Shown here piece after piece: positions 36,601-48,300 of a stretch of 64,000 nucleotides of DNA. The number at the start of each line of letters is the position of its first letter. Within the stretch, counting starts at the first letter, position 1. The notes beneath the pieces are model-generated. The model was not told where the DNA came from. It searched no databases and saw only the letters and a program-made list of their open reading frames with translations. Origin of the DNA: Nipponacmea schrenckii (Eukaryota > Mollusca > Gastropoda > Lottiidae); NCBI GenBank assembly GCA_030562195.1, contig CM060202.1:6014001-6078000 (forward strand). Reading direction: 5' to 3'. Made by a program: the position numbers and the translations under genes.

Positions 36601-39412
36601 AGCGAGATAAGGAAAACCAGGAAGGCAAAGACAGACGAGACAATTCAGAAAGTCGTAAGGATAAATATAAGAGAACAAAGAATCGATCTAAGTCTAGGAC
36701 AAAGGACGGCAACTCGTCATCAGCTGATATATCAGCATCTGCCACAGAAGCTGCGTCTTCCTCGGAACCTGAGGCTGCTAAATCCCCCAAAGCACAAAGC
36801 CGAACAACCAAGTCTGCTAGTTCTTCCAGGTCGAATAGCTCCCCAACACCTCCATCCAAGAAAGAGCAAATATCAGAAAGTGAAACCAGTGATGATGATG
36901 ATGATCGGGATGACGAGGGAAGTTATGTTTCTAATGATAGTTGGGAGGTATGTTCTTTAACCAAGTTTATATACCCTTATAAGCCAATTACTCCATTTGA
37001 CGCAATATAAAATTTTCTGTTATGTGTCGGTCTGAAAACGGCTGTAAAGTATGCGAGTATAATGACATTAGAATTCAATAATTTTTTTAATTGCAAGAAA
37101 GAATAGATTGCTACAAATGTGTCAGAAGATGACTTGCAACCTTTAGCTTCTCAAACCTCACAGAATTTAGCCATCGGTTGGCTGTACATATGCCATTATA
37201 TTTTCCTTATATTTGCAGACAAGAATGGCCGAGTTCGAAAAGCTCAAAAAGAAAGAAAAGGAGGAGAAGAAACATGACCAGAAACAAATAAAAGGTATGT
37301 CTTAATGTCAGGTTCGGGCCATATCCAGTTGAAGCAATTGATTTCCCTTTCCGGATGAGCTGTCCAAAAATCTTAACGACTTGTTAGGATGAATTCTTCA
37401 TGTGAAAATTCGATTACTTTTCATGAAAACATGGGGTCGTTTTTTAAACACGAATATACCTTGACTTATAACTCTTTTTTAGCTATGAAGACCCAATTGA
37501 TCATGAATCGCTTACGAGCAGCTACAAGAAGAAAAGATAAATTGGAACTAATTCGAGCAATAGATGATTGGAAAGCCATGAATAATCGTAAAACCAAAGA
37601 ATTAACACAAGCTGAAAGGATGTTGGATGTTATAAATTTACGAGATGGTAAACTTTCAATTTTAGAGATCAAAACTTTAAGATGTGTAAAGACAGAAATG
37701 ATTCTCGAAACAACCCTGGTCTGGTCAAGCATTACAATAAATCTCCACCGCCTGTAGTGGACAATATGAGTAGACTGATCTAAATTTGACACCACGATAC
37801 AACCTAATGGCCATATAGCTTTACAGTTTATTTACTTTTTGAAAATCATTATTCTTCAGATTTGAATACTCACCTGAAAAACAGGAATCTTCCACGTTTA
37901 CAAAAGACATTAGAAGAAATTGAATTCAAATGTTACGTCAGTGAGATTCCATACGAAGTTTCTCAAGCAAGATCCCGAATTCAACTTGCTAATAAAAATA
38001 CCATACATTTTCACAATCGTTCGCCTACTATTGATGTTCAGACATTAGCTGAGATAAGAAGCTATAGTCGTCCACCAGAGGTCGTCCATCAGATCGTAGT
38101 TGCCATGCTTCTTCTGATAGGTTGTCCAGAGAAAAATACTAAGGTAAACGACTTTAAGGCTCTTCATCTACTCGATTTTCGAGAAGAAACGAAAACCTAG
38201 ATCTTCCTTTCATACTACGTGGTGTATTATGTAGCTGTTTGATTAATGTATGTTAATTTCCACCACATTAACGCTGACTTGAATTTGAGATTGCAGTTAT
38301 TTTAACTTTTTGCCAAGAGAAGCTTTTCCACCCATAGATCTGGTAAATTATCAATGCCTCCTTTAAAATTGTAATTAGATGAATAATTATAGTGTTTCCT
38401 CAAAATTGTTATTAGTGTAATAAGACAACGTACTATGATATGATATTGGTCACACGTCTTTTTTATCAATAGAACAATCTTATCAATTGAATTTGTTTGA
38501 TTTTTGAGCAGAAATGGAAAAAATGTCAGAAAAGATGTGTTGTATCTGGTAAATACGGTCTGCATAGTCGACTTCACGAGGTAGATCCCGACGAAATCCA
38601 CCCATCTATAGCTGCTAGAGCTCAAGAAATTATACAAGATCATACAGCTGCTGAAGCGTATTCTGTTAGTCCTGGTGTTGGTGCCTTATTCCGATGGGTT
38701 AGTAATTTCTGTGGCTTCTTAGCGGCAGTTTCCTTTTCGATACAGAACGTATATTATCTTATCTTATTTTATTGATCATGAATTTTAACAATTTTAATTT
38801 TTCTTAAATATCGATAAATTTGTTATTTCATGATGTGATGCCGGAGTTTTTGTTCCATAAACGTAATAATCTTGTCCGTTGCACGAAATCATATATACAA
38901 AAAGGACCAATTAGCTTTCTCAAAAAACACACAATGTATTCCCAAAAATGTGTTAAAGTTTAATCGTCCTATCAGTTGTTCGATCGATAAAATTTTGTTA
39001 ATTACCTCAAATACTTTTGTAAAGATGAACTTAGAATGGACTCACTGCATTAAAAAATAAAATAAATATACAACCATGGTCTTTTCAACACTAAAGTATT
39101 TTCTAATTTCTTTCGTTTCAGGTAAGCCAAATAATTAATGCCGTGCAAGACAGTCACAAGGATGATGATTCGCCCGTCAAACCGGCTCATAGGAAAAAAC
39201 AAAACGTACTATTTCGTGAAGCAACTGAACTTAGTGAGGATTCGCCACGAGAAACTGGGGAATTCGTCATTCGTGAAAAGACTCAATCCCATTTTAGAAC
39301 TAAAGGTAGAGGTAGAAACCCCAATAAATCCATTGCTGAAGACAAGAAACCACACAGTCGCAGTCGGTCCACAAGAAATCGTTCAAAGAGTCCAGAGAAA
39401 TTTAAACACTAA
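24465..39412 (+). CDS. KY/hillarin-type transglutaminase-like protein with C-terminal dynein-stalk-like domain
   Basis: Ten coding exons join with matching phase throughout: 24465-24656, 28357-29592, 31090-31349, 31831-33592, 36288-36947, 37219-37294, 37483-37647, 37860-38143, 38512-38697 and 39122-39412 (5112 bases, 1703 residues plus stop). Every donor is GT and every acceptor AG. The order is: N-myristoylation signal; about 400 residues of charged, disordered linker; KY-type transglutaminase-like core and Ig-like modules (477-1150); charged Lys/Arg/Ser-rich linker (1151-1370); helical repeats (about 1380-1500); dynein-stalk-like domain (about 1505-1620); basic tail. KY-family proteins are cytoskeletal scaffolds (muscle Z-disc KY, leech and fly hillarin). 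The C-terminal domain suggests a microtubule or axonemal partner, which is inference. Additional phase-0 exons in the longer introns cannot be excluded. A candidate AATAAA lies at 39704-39709. Confidence 0.8.
24657..28356 (+). other. intron 1 of the KY-like gene, nothing else recognised
   Basis: A 3.7 kb AT-rich intron between two phase-0 junctions. Frames at 26346-26633 and 26575-26760 look like chance. It ends at a good acceptor, 'ctatttcag'. Confidence 0.6.
28357..29592 (+). CDS. exon 2 of the KY-like gene: charged disordered linker leading into the KY-type core
   Basis: 412 codons, phase 0 at both ends. Residues about 65-400 are Lys/Glu/Ser/Thr-rich low complexity without a known fold. 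The last 60 residues become ordered: 'DADDFYNRLSMRMDRNGYLREMPSVTLFEKTFKEYLEMGIDIPKD'. The open frame extends left of 28357 into the intron, but the acceptor and phase fix the exon start there. Donor AGG|GTAAGT. Confidence 0.75.
29741..29762 (+). repeat. poly-T run
   Basis: About 20 consecutive T within intron 2 of the KY-like gene, not followed by an exon. Confidence 0.7.
31090..33592 (+). CDS. exons 3-4 of the KY-like gene: inactive transglutaminase-like core and KY modules
   Basis: Exons 31090-31349 and 31831-33592. 'GSSRIERVRAIFVWLVTTDL' is the opening helix of a KY/TGc domain ('...KvRAIyvWI...'). 'HADLFQKMCKVAGIECKTIEG' follows the usual catalytic-Cys site. Where the family has GxCxGYAxLF this protein has Glu551 in place of Cys; where it has 'HAWN.V' it has 'TTWSAV', with Thr593 in place of His. 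The Asp in 'WRLVD' (608) is kept. 'DPEQFVFSNLPDEENYQLL' and 'YLPFIKPHYF' are the conserved post-TGc KY block. Residues about 690-1150 form beta-rich modules like those downstream in hillarin and KY. So the fold is kept but proteolytic or crosslinking activity is not expected. Confidence 0.8.
33593..36287 (+). other. intron 4 of the KY-like gene
   Basis: A 2.7 kb intron, phase 0 on both sides, with the repeat fragment just described and otherwise unique AT-rich sequence. A missed phase-0 exon is possible; none was recognised. Confidence 0.5.
33598..33680 (+). repeat. decayed end of the 'cgcccac' hairpin repeat inside intron 4
   Basis: 'cgtatattgccgtcgcccctgtcc' here closely matches the head of the element at 55550. 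The repeat fragment starts within a few bases of the exon 4 donor. Confidence 0.45.
36288..36947 (+). CDS. exon 5 of the KY-like gene: Lys/Arg/Ser-rich linker
   Basis: 220 codons, phase 0. It starts with a short helix ('MMEMENIQKEYYQSAMQRIKNLKEKGEWIDPQ'), then acidic residues, then a long Lys/Arg/Asp/Ser stretch with many 'SRS' and 'KDK' motifs and an acidic 'SETSDDDDDRDDEG' end. Likely disordered; the basic run could bind nucleic acid, microtubule tails or lipids (inference). The antisense and +1 frames are also open by composition and are not genes. Confidence 0.75.
37219..39412 (+). CDS. exons 6-10 of the KY-like gene: helical repeats and dynein stalk-head-like domain
   Basis: Exons 37219-37294, 37483-37647, 37860-38143, 38512-38697 and 39122-39412. 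Two similar helical units follow each other ('LRAATRRKDKLELIRAI' and 'LNTHLKNRNLPRLQKTL'). Then 'LAEIRSYSRPPEVVHQIV' with 'AMLLLIG', 'KWKKCQKR', 'LHSRLHEVDPDEIHP' and 'SPGVGALFRWVSQIINAV' reproduce the order of motifs in the dynein heavy chain microtubule-binding region ('...IKS..PP..V..V..AV..LL', 'W..A...', 'FL..L..FDKDNI', 'S.A...L..WV.A...Y'). The return coiled coil and AAA ring of dynein are absent; the protein ends in a basic Arg/Lys/Ser tail. Microtubule binding is inference from similarity judged by eye. Confidence 0.7.
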
Positions 39413-39703
39413 GAAATTTAAATCCGTTTTTATTTGCATTACGGTCAGTTTTTTAATTGGGCTTCACATTACTTTGTATATGTCGAGTTATTTCCCTTGA
39501 TAATGAATACTGACGCTATTCTAAAGATATTTACTCTCAAAAAGGCAGTGTTTTGAACTAACGCTTTGCCGTGAGATTCTTATTTTCTGAAGAAACTTTG
39601 TGTAATATGTCAAGACATGGATCCTGAAATTTTAAAGTTATTCGAGGTATTTCAGCAAACGTCAAGTTCAATTTCCAAATCTGATAACACTATTGTTTTC
39701 ACT

Positions 39704-39709
39704 AATAAA
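39704..39709 (+). terminator. candidate poly(A) signal AATAAA for the KY-like gene
   Basis: First plain AATAAA about 290 bases after the stop codon. Confidence 0.5.
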
Positions 39710-40281
39710 TGTATAATATTAAAATCGTTTGTAATGATGTTGTATGATATGGATTACTGGAGAATGTGATATATTTTGTGATAATTACCGCTGTTATTAT
39801 ATTTTTATGTTTAATGTTCGAATGAACACGCTTATCTTGAATGAAATATTTTATATAAGAATTATAATACACAACATCAAAAAATACTCTGTCAATATTA
39901 AAAAAAAGTCTGTATTGTATGATAATATCTTGAACTCATTATATATATATTTATATGGATTTATGGATTTATTCGACTCCAAAGCATATAACCGTTTATA
40001 TAATTCAAGAGATTTATAATTGGTATTTTGTCTGAAAAATAACCATATATTGTACATTTGACCGTTAGGTCTACACAGTTCAACTTGGTTCGTTGTAACT
40101 ACCTCTCTAGACACCTTTTATATTATATCTATTCAGTTTATGAATTAAGTAAAGTCTTCTTTGCGCATTTAGCCTAAATGTATTGAATCAGTCGCAGATG
40201 TGCATAAATATCTTGGTCGAATAAAAAGGTCGTTGTGTTTTGCCATCGCTTTGACTAACGCTCATTAAGAAGGGTTGAATA
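39710..40281. other. convergent intergenic region
   Basis: Only about 870 bases separate the stop of the KY-like gene (plus) from the stop of the TMEM272-like gene (minus), so both 3' untranslated regions lie here. No other feature recognised. Confidence 0.55.
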
Positions 40282-42383
40282 TCAGCTTTTATTTTCATCC
40301 ATTAAACATTTAAGACAACAATAACAATAGAATAAAATAATCACAACCACCAATAAACAGGCGATAATAGTATGACAGATCACAATCTGCCAAAAAGTAA
40401 AAAAGAACACAGTATGATCACACCAATTTCTAGGTTCGTGAAGGGGCGCCTCAAATTGTGGCTTCCAGATACTGAACAACCAATAATGTCCAAATATAAA
40501 CCATAATGTTAGAAACACATTTAATGCTATGTTTGTCATTCGAATCATTGTTCCAAGATCGTCTTCGTCGTGTACCTCACCAACATCGTCTTTATGTTTC
40601 TTTACTTGTTTCCACAATAAAAATAATACTTTGATGATACCAAATATACCACCAACTACTTGATATATGGGCAGTTTAGGTTCTTTAGGGCAGTCGTGGA
40701 GGTAGTTAACACCTAGAATATTTAAAATATTGAAAGGTTAATAAACGTAACGGAATTCTACATTGATGCTAATGGTTTTTATTATAATTTTTTTTGTTGA
40801 GAGGATAGTGGGCGTAAAAAGTAATAAGTACAATTGAAAAACAACTTTTTAAAACACTTAATATCTGTTCATTCCGTAATACGCTGTCCTACTATTGAGG
40901 TCGTTAATTTCAATAGTTTTACCATTTTCTACTCCATATACAGTGTGATTGTTAAGTGGTTAAATTGAATTTAAGAGCCCTAATATATCTTCTAGCTGAC
41001 TCATATATAGTTTATTAATCAAAATATCAACTCAATTCTTGCCTTATATAGTACTCTGTAGACTATTTAATCATTTTTGTTGAGTAACAAATGATCATGA
41101 ACAGACAGTCATTATCGTCTACAAAAGCTGGTGTTAACACAAGCCAGTCACATTGTATATTTCTTTTGACATATGGGAAATAACTCTTAAAGCACTTTTT
41201 TGACTCAGAAAATAATGAAGAAAATAATTTGTAGTCTGTAGCATAGACATATTATATAAGTCGTGCATTGAATGAATTACATAAGAAATAAACTGAATGA
41301 AGTTTTTGAACGGCACAACCTCTAGTACACGGGGCCTCGGTTTATTGTTCAATCCGAAAGACAAGTCGCTCTTTCCAGTTCCTCAGACCTGACACTGTCA
41401 ATGGGAAACCTTCTAGAAAAATCCTTTCCCGGAATTGATCCCTGGACCGTTAGATCAAACGTACAATTCATTAAGCCACTGCTGCCACCGGGGCCTCTGT
41501 ATTACATAGGAGGCTAGTTAAACTTACCAATAGATGTCATAACAAGGGGTAAGGCTAGAAGGATCACTAATAAAACAGTTACTGGCCCTGCAAAAATACA
41601 TTTATATCATATAAATAAATATAAATAAAACAGAAAATAAACAATTGAATATGTAAAGGTAATGCAATAACTGATGGTTTGGTAAGTATGAAGCCATAAA
41701 CACTTCGGACCCGTTAGATAATTATGGCTGACGATAAGTTGTAATGGACCATTTTAATAACAAAAAATATACAAAATTAGACAGTATACGGAATTACAAA
41801 TAAGACAGTATACGGAATTACCATGGCAGTTCCGGTTGCCTTTTTTATAAAAAAATCAATCAAAATATTCTAAGTTTATTCAATTAATCTGTTTCTTGAA
41901 CAGGTCGCATGTATGTGTTAGAACATTTGCGAATAATTGCGCTCACAGTTACGTTTTGTACAAATATAAAAAATACACAGAATATTGAAGTATACATATT
42001 AATCACCGCTATTATACCAACATCTTAGAAATCTGAAAATGGTAGTTTTTATAATACGGGACATGTTTTTTGGTGTGTGGGGGAGGGGGCAGGGGTTCTT
42101 GATTTTTCTAGATCACATAGGCTATAAGCTCATGAGTCTGAAAGAAAGAACATTCTGAAGCAAAGATAGAAAGCATCGAGGACAGGAAATCGTATCAAAT
42201 TAATGGCTACTTACACGTTGTGCTAATGATGGTAAAGGCACGATATAAAAATTCACAAAGTCCTGATGATTCGGAACCAGCTTCACATATAGAGTTCATA
42301 AGAGAATAGTTCTGCTCACATTCTTCTACACCAGGCCATATTACCGTGCTGTCATAAAACTGTTTCTCTAATGGTGATGTGTT
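40282..42383 (-). CDS. shared 3' exons of the TMEM272-like gene (all membrane spans)
   Basis: Exon 42383-42215 starts at acceptor TATTTCAG and ends at GT|GTAAGT. Exon 41587-41528 (60 bases) carries the first span. Exon 40712-40282 carries 'GVNYLHDCP' and the remaining spans. Phases 1 and 1 agree. The first exon encodes an ectodomain-like stretch with three Cys ('EECEQN', 'SICEAG', 'GLCEF') before the first span. Confidence 0.85.
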
Positions 42384-45300
42384 CTGAAATACAAAAATAA
42401 AAGCACAGTTAAAAAGCGATTGAATATCATATGTTTAGAAACCACTGTTTACTGGATATGGTATGGCAAAGCTGTAATATCTGTTTACAGCACACCTGCA
42501 TTATGCAGGTACATATATACCCTTTCTTTTCTCTTTTCAAAAGACCAATCTTTTGGGTTATATTAAGGGTATAGTAAGGGTTATATTCCAAATAATGACG
42601 AAGCTATTGAATTCGACGATTTGTAAATGCAGTTTTGATGTTTAATTGATTGTTTTCTTGTGGCAAATACTATTCTATTATGTATCGAAGTTCCGATACA
42701 ACGTAATGTCTATGTTTTAATGTAATGTGTCTTTCGGATCGCATTTATTTCAAATGTAATCTTATCTGTATTCACAGTGGGATATTACTGTGATAATAGG
42801 AAAACTGAATATCTTTAAAATTATTTGTGACAAGCGACGGAAATAGGAACCATAGAAGTTAGCAATTTATTCCTAGTTAATTACGCCATTTTACAAAGAA
42901 ACACACTCCTTTAGTTTTGATCAATACGATAAGTGAAACAAAAAAGATCATTCTAAGAGTTCTTCTATTGTACAAGTTCTTCATATTTCATTGAAAGTTG
43001 TCAAAAGCCATTAAGGTTGATCTTATGTATATATAACATACATAATATATAATGTATATCTAGATCATTGCTGCGAATGACAACACAAGCGAAATATTTG
43101 ATTAATTTCCACATGTCACAGTTTGAGCAATGTTTTTGTCAGATTCGTGTGGTGTGGAAGTAATTGTTATAAAAGGTATTTAATTAATTGAAGTATTATC
43201 TAAGTTATTCCACTGAAAGCTATGGTGTTATCATTCTATGTTAACATTATAAATGTAAGCATTTTACGATACAGTTGGTCTTGGTTATTATTGGTCTCAC
43301 TGACTATTAAAAATAGTGCTTAAGGCAAACAGATCTCGGTCTTCACTTTAAATTCGGTTATCTTTTCGATGTGCGACTATTGTTAAGAGCTTTTAAAGAA
43401 CAGTTTATATGACTTTCGAAAGAACTTTGAGAATGACAGGTTTTTATCAAATAATTTGCGCTGTAATTTAAAACAATGCATTGCGAAACGTTAAGAAATA
43501 GCAAGATTCTAGTTTCCATTTATTTTAGTTCGTCCTCCACAGCCTAATGGGCACATAAAACTTGAAACTATCCACGATAACTGGAATTAAAGCAATTGCA
43601 AACTGTCTTTGTTTCGTGACTTCCTGTTCAAATGACACATTTGACTAAATATAGCCGAGAACAACTCTCAAGTCATAATTGAAGCTCATTAAAGAAATGA
43701 GAATCGTGTTTTTCGATCACGCTAGAATCACTTTAAATATAATCTCGAGCCTATTGGAGCGATATTGAAGGTTATTAGACTTCTATCACATCCCATCAAT
43801 ACACATAATTAAGTTCTTTACGAATATTTCAAGAAAGCTAAAAAGAGCAATGGCTTTATCAAGTGTATACCACATTTTGTCTTGTATCCGACGTCTTATC
43901 ATTGACCTATTCTCGACATAAGATGAAATTATGTACAGGGACCCAATGAAATAAACTTTATTCACCTCCAGCACTGTCAAAATAGCTATTCGACTTCTTA
44001 GAGAAACGAAAGTGAACAACAAGCAAAAGGTAGTTGAAATTACTCATATAAACATGTGGCACATACTAGCACTTTTTGAACAACATTATTCGAATATATT
44101 GAAAGCTTGGTAACCCAGAACTTGCTAAAAATTATGTATCATGAAGGCTCTGTCCCCGAGGAATAGAAGAAATAGTAATACAAAAAAGTAGCTATTTAGC
44201 CACTTCGTTACGAGCAAACTGTACTCAAAAGCGACAACCTAATTACGAACTCCATCGTAAAAGTCTGTAGATTTATTTATTATTTCAGTCTATTTTACAC
44301 TAAAGCCATAAACTGCATATCGGAAATCACCAGCGTATACAACGTTTAGAGATTATCCTAAAGGAAAAGGCTAGGCCACACCAGCAGCTCCTAATTGATT
44401 TCATTTTGTTCATTGTTATTAGAAAATATTGACAATTTCAGAAAATATTTCATCCGATCTATTTTCAGTAAGAGGATTGCAGCTGAACAATTCAATTGTA
44501 AAAGTACGCCTTTTGGTGAGAATTTTGTACATTGCAATTCAAGTAACTGTCAAAATTTATATGCATCAAACGTTACTTGAAATATAGTTGAAGATGTTGT
44601 AAAGATGTTGTAATATGAACCTTGTGGATAAATTAAGCATTACAAAAGAATCTTAAACATGTCTAATAGCCTTTGCCGTTATAATACACATGTAATATAT
44701 GAACATTGAAATATGAGCAATACATTCTAATGTTGATCCGCATAATGTGGTTCCATAGTGCCAGCAAGAATCGATGGTTTACATGAACAAGAACAAATCA
44801 ATAAGGATTGGAAGAGATTTAGGATTATAACCGGATAGATCAACCTTGTGTGTGACATAATCTTAATCTGATGACTTTTTATCTTAAATTCCTAGTTTTG
44901 CGTAACATCACTCGCATTGTATGTTTTTGACAAATAATCTACTTCATCTGAAAAGGGAAATAAAAAAGGAATGGGATTTTAACTTTGTGAGGTTAATATT
45001 ATATAGAACGAATTTATCAAACTCAATTAATGTGAAGAATATTTGTAATAGATAAGACTATTAATCGATGCATTTGTTGTTATTATAAATTTTTTAATGT
45101 AAACATCAATCTTTTGACATGAGATTTTAAAAATACAAACACATTCTCTTGTTGAACAACTTGTAGTTTACACAAACCATCTTTATAAATATTATGTTCA
45201 TCCTTGGAGAGCTTTGGGCCACCGGATATAGGGTTGAAGTTTATCTGTTCGTAATATACAGTAGGATAAACACTTTGAGTTCCAAGGCTTGAAATACTGA

Positions 45301-48300
45301 CGTAAATCCTGTATTAAAAAAAAATTTATACGTTTGGAAAATTGGCATAAAAGTCTAGACATAGTGGAAATTGAAAATAATTAGGAACATTTCTTCCTTT
45401 AACATTGATTACGAAATTCATTAATCAAGACTACCAGAATCTATAAATTCAATTTGGTCATATTATACATCTTAGCATAGCTTATTGTATTCTTCTATTC
45501 AACTGTCACAAATTTCCCGATACAATTGCATGCTGGTCTAGAGAAGTCTATAAGATAATTAAATAGATTGGGAATTAATCATAACTTCTTGAACCCAAAA
45601 CCAAGTTAAGACTTTATTTAAACAACAATCAACGAAGTCAGAACGGCTCAGTGAGTTGGGACTAGCTCACTAACCTGAGAGGCCAAATGGTCGATTTTGC
45701 CTTTGATCTAAGACATAGTTCCGGATTTCCTGTATTATCTATATGTCATTGATCACTCCCAGAGAATAAGCTTTCCACTAGAACTCTCAGATCAACTATT
45801 TTAACCATGACAATTCTCACCTACAGAAAGTCAGTCAGAAGTTTCAAAGTACGCCAGAACCTGCTTGATATAGGTATTACTTGTAATGTGATTTCACATC
45901 CATCATATATGACAAGAACATGGTGTTATATTATAAAATTGATTCTTGGTCATTTATATAATGTTACTAAGTACTATACCATCCATCAAAGAATTATAAA
46001 GTAATAGAAATTATTAACACATTGCAGGTGTCATAAAATACGTGTATTTTGATAGTGTCTGATTTTAAACACCAGTGGTCATCGGTTAATTATTAAATTA
46101 GTCACATTTCAAGTTAAGGAATCGTCACTCGACATATCATTGGATAATTCAAAATTTTAGACTATGAGAAGTAAAAGTAACTATCGGATCTTAAAGAGAT
46201 ACTGTGTCTAAGCATGAACATAAATTTTTAGTTCTGAAGAATGGTCAATATGAGCTTACCTGGTGTCATAAAGAAACAGAATCCCTTTAAATTTGGAAAT
46301 ATCACAGTCATTTTTGAAAAATCGTTTAATCAAATTATTCGGCGTTTTTCAATATTAAAATACATTTTTATGGATAAAATTACTTAGGGCAGCAGGTATA
46401 TTTACTGATGGAAAGAGCTCTTATTGGCAAAAATTTAAAATTTCAAATCTTACGTTCATTTTAAGACCTATTATCCCTTTAATTCTACGATTGTATAATT
46501 TCACCAGATCATGCATGTCGAGTGCAATAACCGACAGAATGAACACGACACAAAACATCACATCAATCTTTACGATGAATATTTCAGCAAGAATATTGAT
46601 GTTTTTTATCAAAGCAATCAAGATTGTCATTGAAGTCATTCTAAGCCAAATTTACGAAAGTTTATGACAAGTGATGTGAAACCAATTCATAAAAGTAACA
46701 AAGATTCAGAAATCAAAACACTATAAAAACAGAACTTCAAGGGTTCTCAATGAGTAAATTTGAAGGTTTTCACATGCTATTTCGTTATCAAGACCTTATA
46801 AAACTCACAGGTTTTTAGAAACACCAAACATCCAAAGGCTTAACAACTATAAAATATGTAAACTAATTTATCGATTTTAGTACCTATTCGAGCAAAGATT
46901 TGACTACTTTGGTCATAAAACCAAACTTCTAGTACCCTGGTTGATCATTGATCAGTCAAAATTATGACTGAAGACAGTTCTACTTTAAAGAATGAGTGAA
47001 CTAGACAGGAACGTAAATTCTTCTTGTTGCTTGATCAGCTTCTCAGAATATTAGAATTCAAGTTCCATGCAGTTTGTACAAAATAACAATAAGGCAATGA
47101 GGTGGAAGTTTACTTCATATATGTCTATTTTCATTCATTTATCAAGTTGTGCACTGGAAATCACACCAATATTTTAGAAAAATAAAGAGCGTTTTCTCAA
47201 TATCTCTTAGAGTATTTTATGATTAATAAAAAAAAGTTACTTCTTATTTCTTTGTTAATGATTAACAAAATGTAGTGCGAAATGAACTTGAAAACCGCAG
47301 ATAATGTGGGTTAAGAAACTTAAGAAAGACTTTGAACTCACGAAATCCGTTTACTAGCATGTGCTAAATACCAAGAAAAAATATTTGATTAAAACAGAGA
47401 GACTTCTTCCAATAAAATAAAAAAGAACATTTTTCAAAATCCATTGTCATTGGTAAGATGTTTTGTCTAAAACTCGTGTCATTGAATAAATTCAATTCAG
47501 AGGAACCTCTATTATTTGCTTTCAAACCAAAAACAAGTGTTCATAAGTGGTGGTTTATTAGAGTGATTATTCTAAATAATAAGTACACAGAACAAAAGGA
47601 CACAGCTTTTTTGTTTTTTGCACTAAATAATGTGGATCCTGATGCTAACACTCTACATATTATGCCTCTACAGTTCTTTAAATATAGAGAAATATTACTT
47701 TATCGTTAGAAACATTTGATGATTGTAAAATAATTTAGGTTCAAGAAGGCGTAATAAATACATCAGATATAATTACATAAATAATAAATAATAATAACGT
47801 CACGTCATTGTCTGTTGGATATTGTTAAATAATACACTATGACTATCAAAAAGGACTTAGGCCTACGTATGACATTTACAACATCCTTAAAATTCAAGTT
47901 CTTTATCAATTACGTTTGTGGAGAGGCATAATATGTATGTTCATGGCCTTTCAAAGTCTTTTGAGGTTAATAGGAATGTGGCATGAAATTTTCACAGTTA
48001 AAAGCTTGTCATTGAAAAAATATTTAAGACAGCACCAATGGTACAAACCCCATATTGCCCCCCACACTTTCAGTCGCTTCTCAAATTGGTTTAGTTACTG
48101 AATATATCAGCCCTGACTCGATTCCTACAATGGATCTAGGTTTTCTCTTTAAAACAGTTCCTGGTCTGCAACAAAATGTACGTAGGCCTAATCTATGTGG
48201 TAGTACAAAGTTCAAAGACCTTCTAGAAAAGTTTAATAACCTATTATGTTACATACATTATTTCTATTGAAATCTTGTTGCATGTTTTTTAAGCCGGATG

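Noticed and set aside
36341..36960. Long minus-strand frame (36341-36859) and a second plus-strand frame (36460-36960) overlapping exon 5 of the KY-like gene
   Set aside because: Both arise from the Lys/Arg/Ser-rich codon composition of the real exon; no domain, and the main frame has fitting splice sites and phase.
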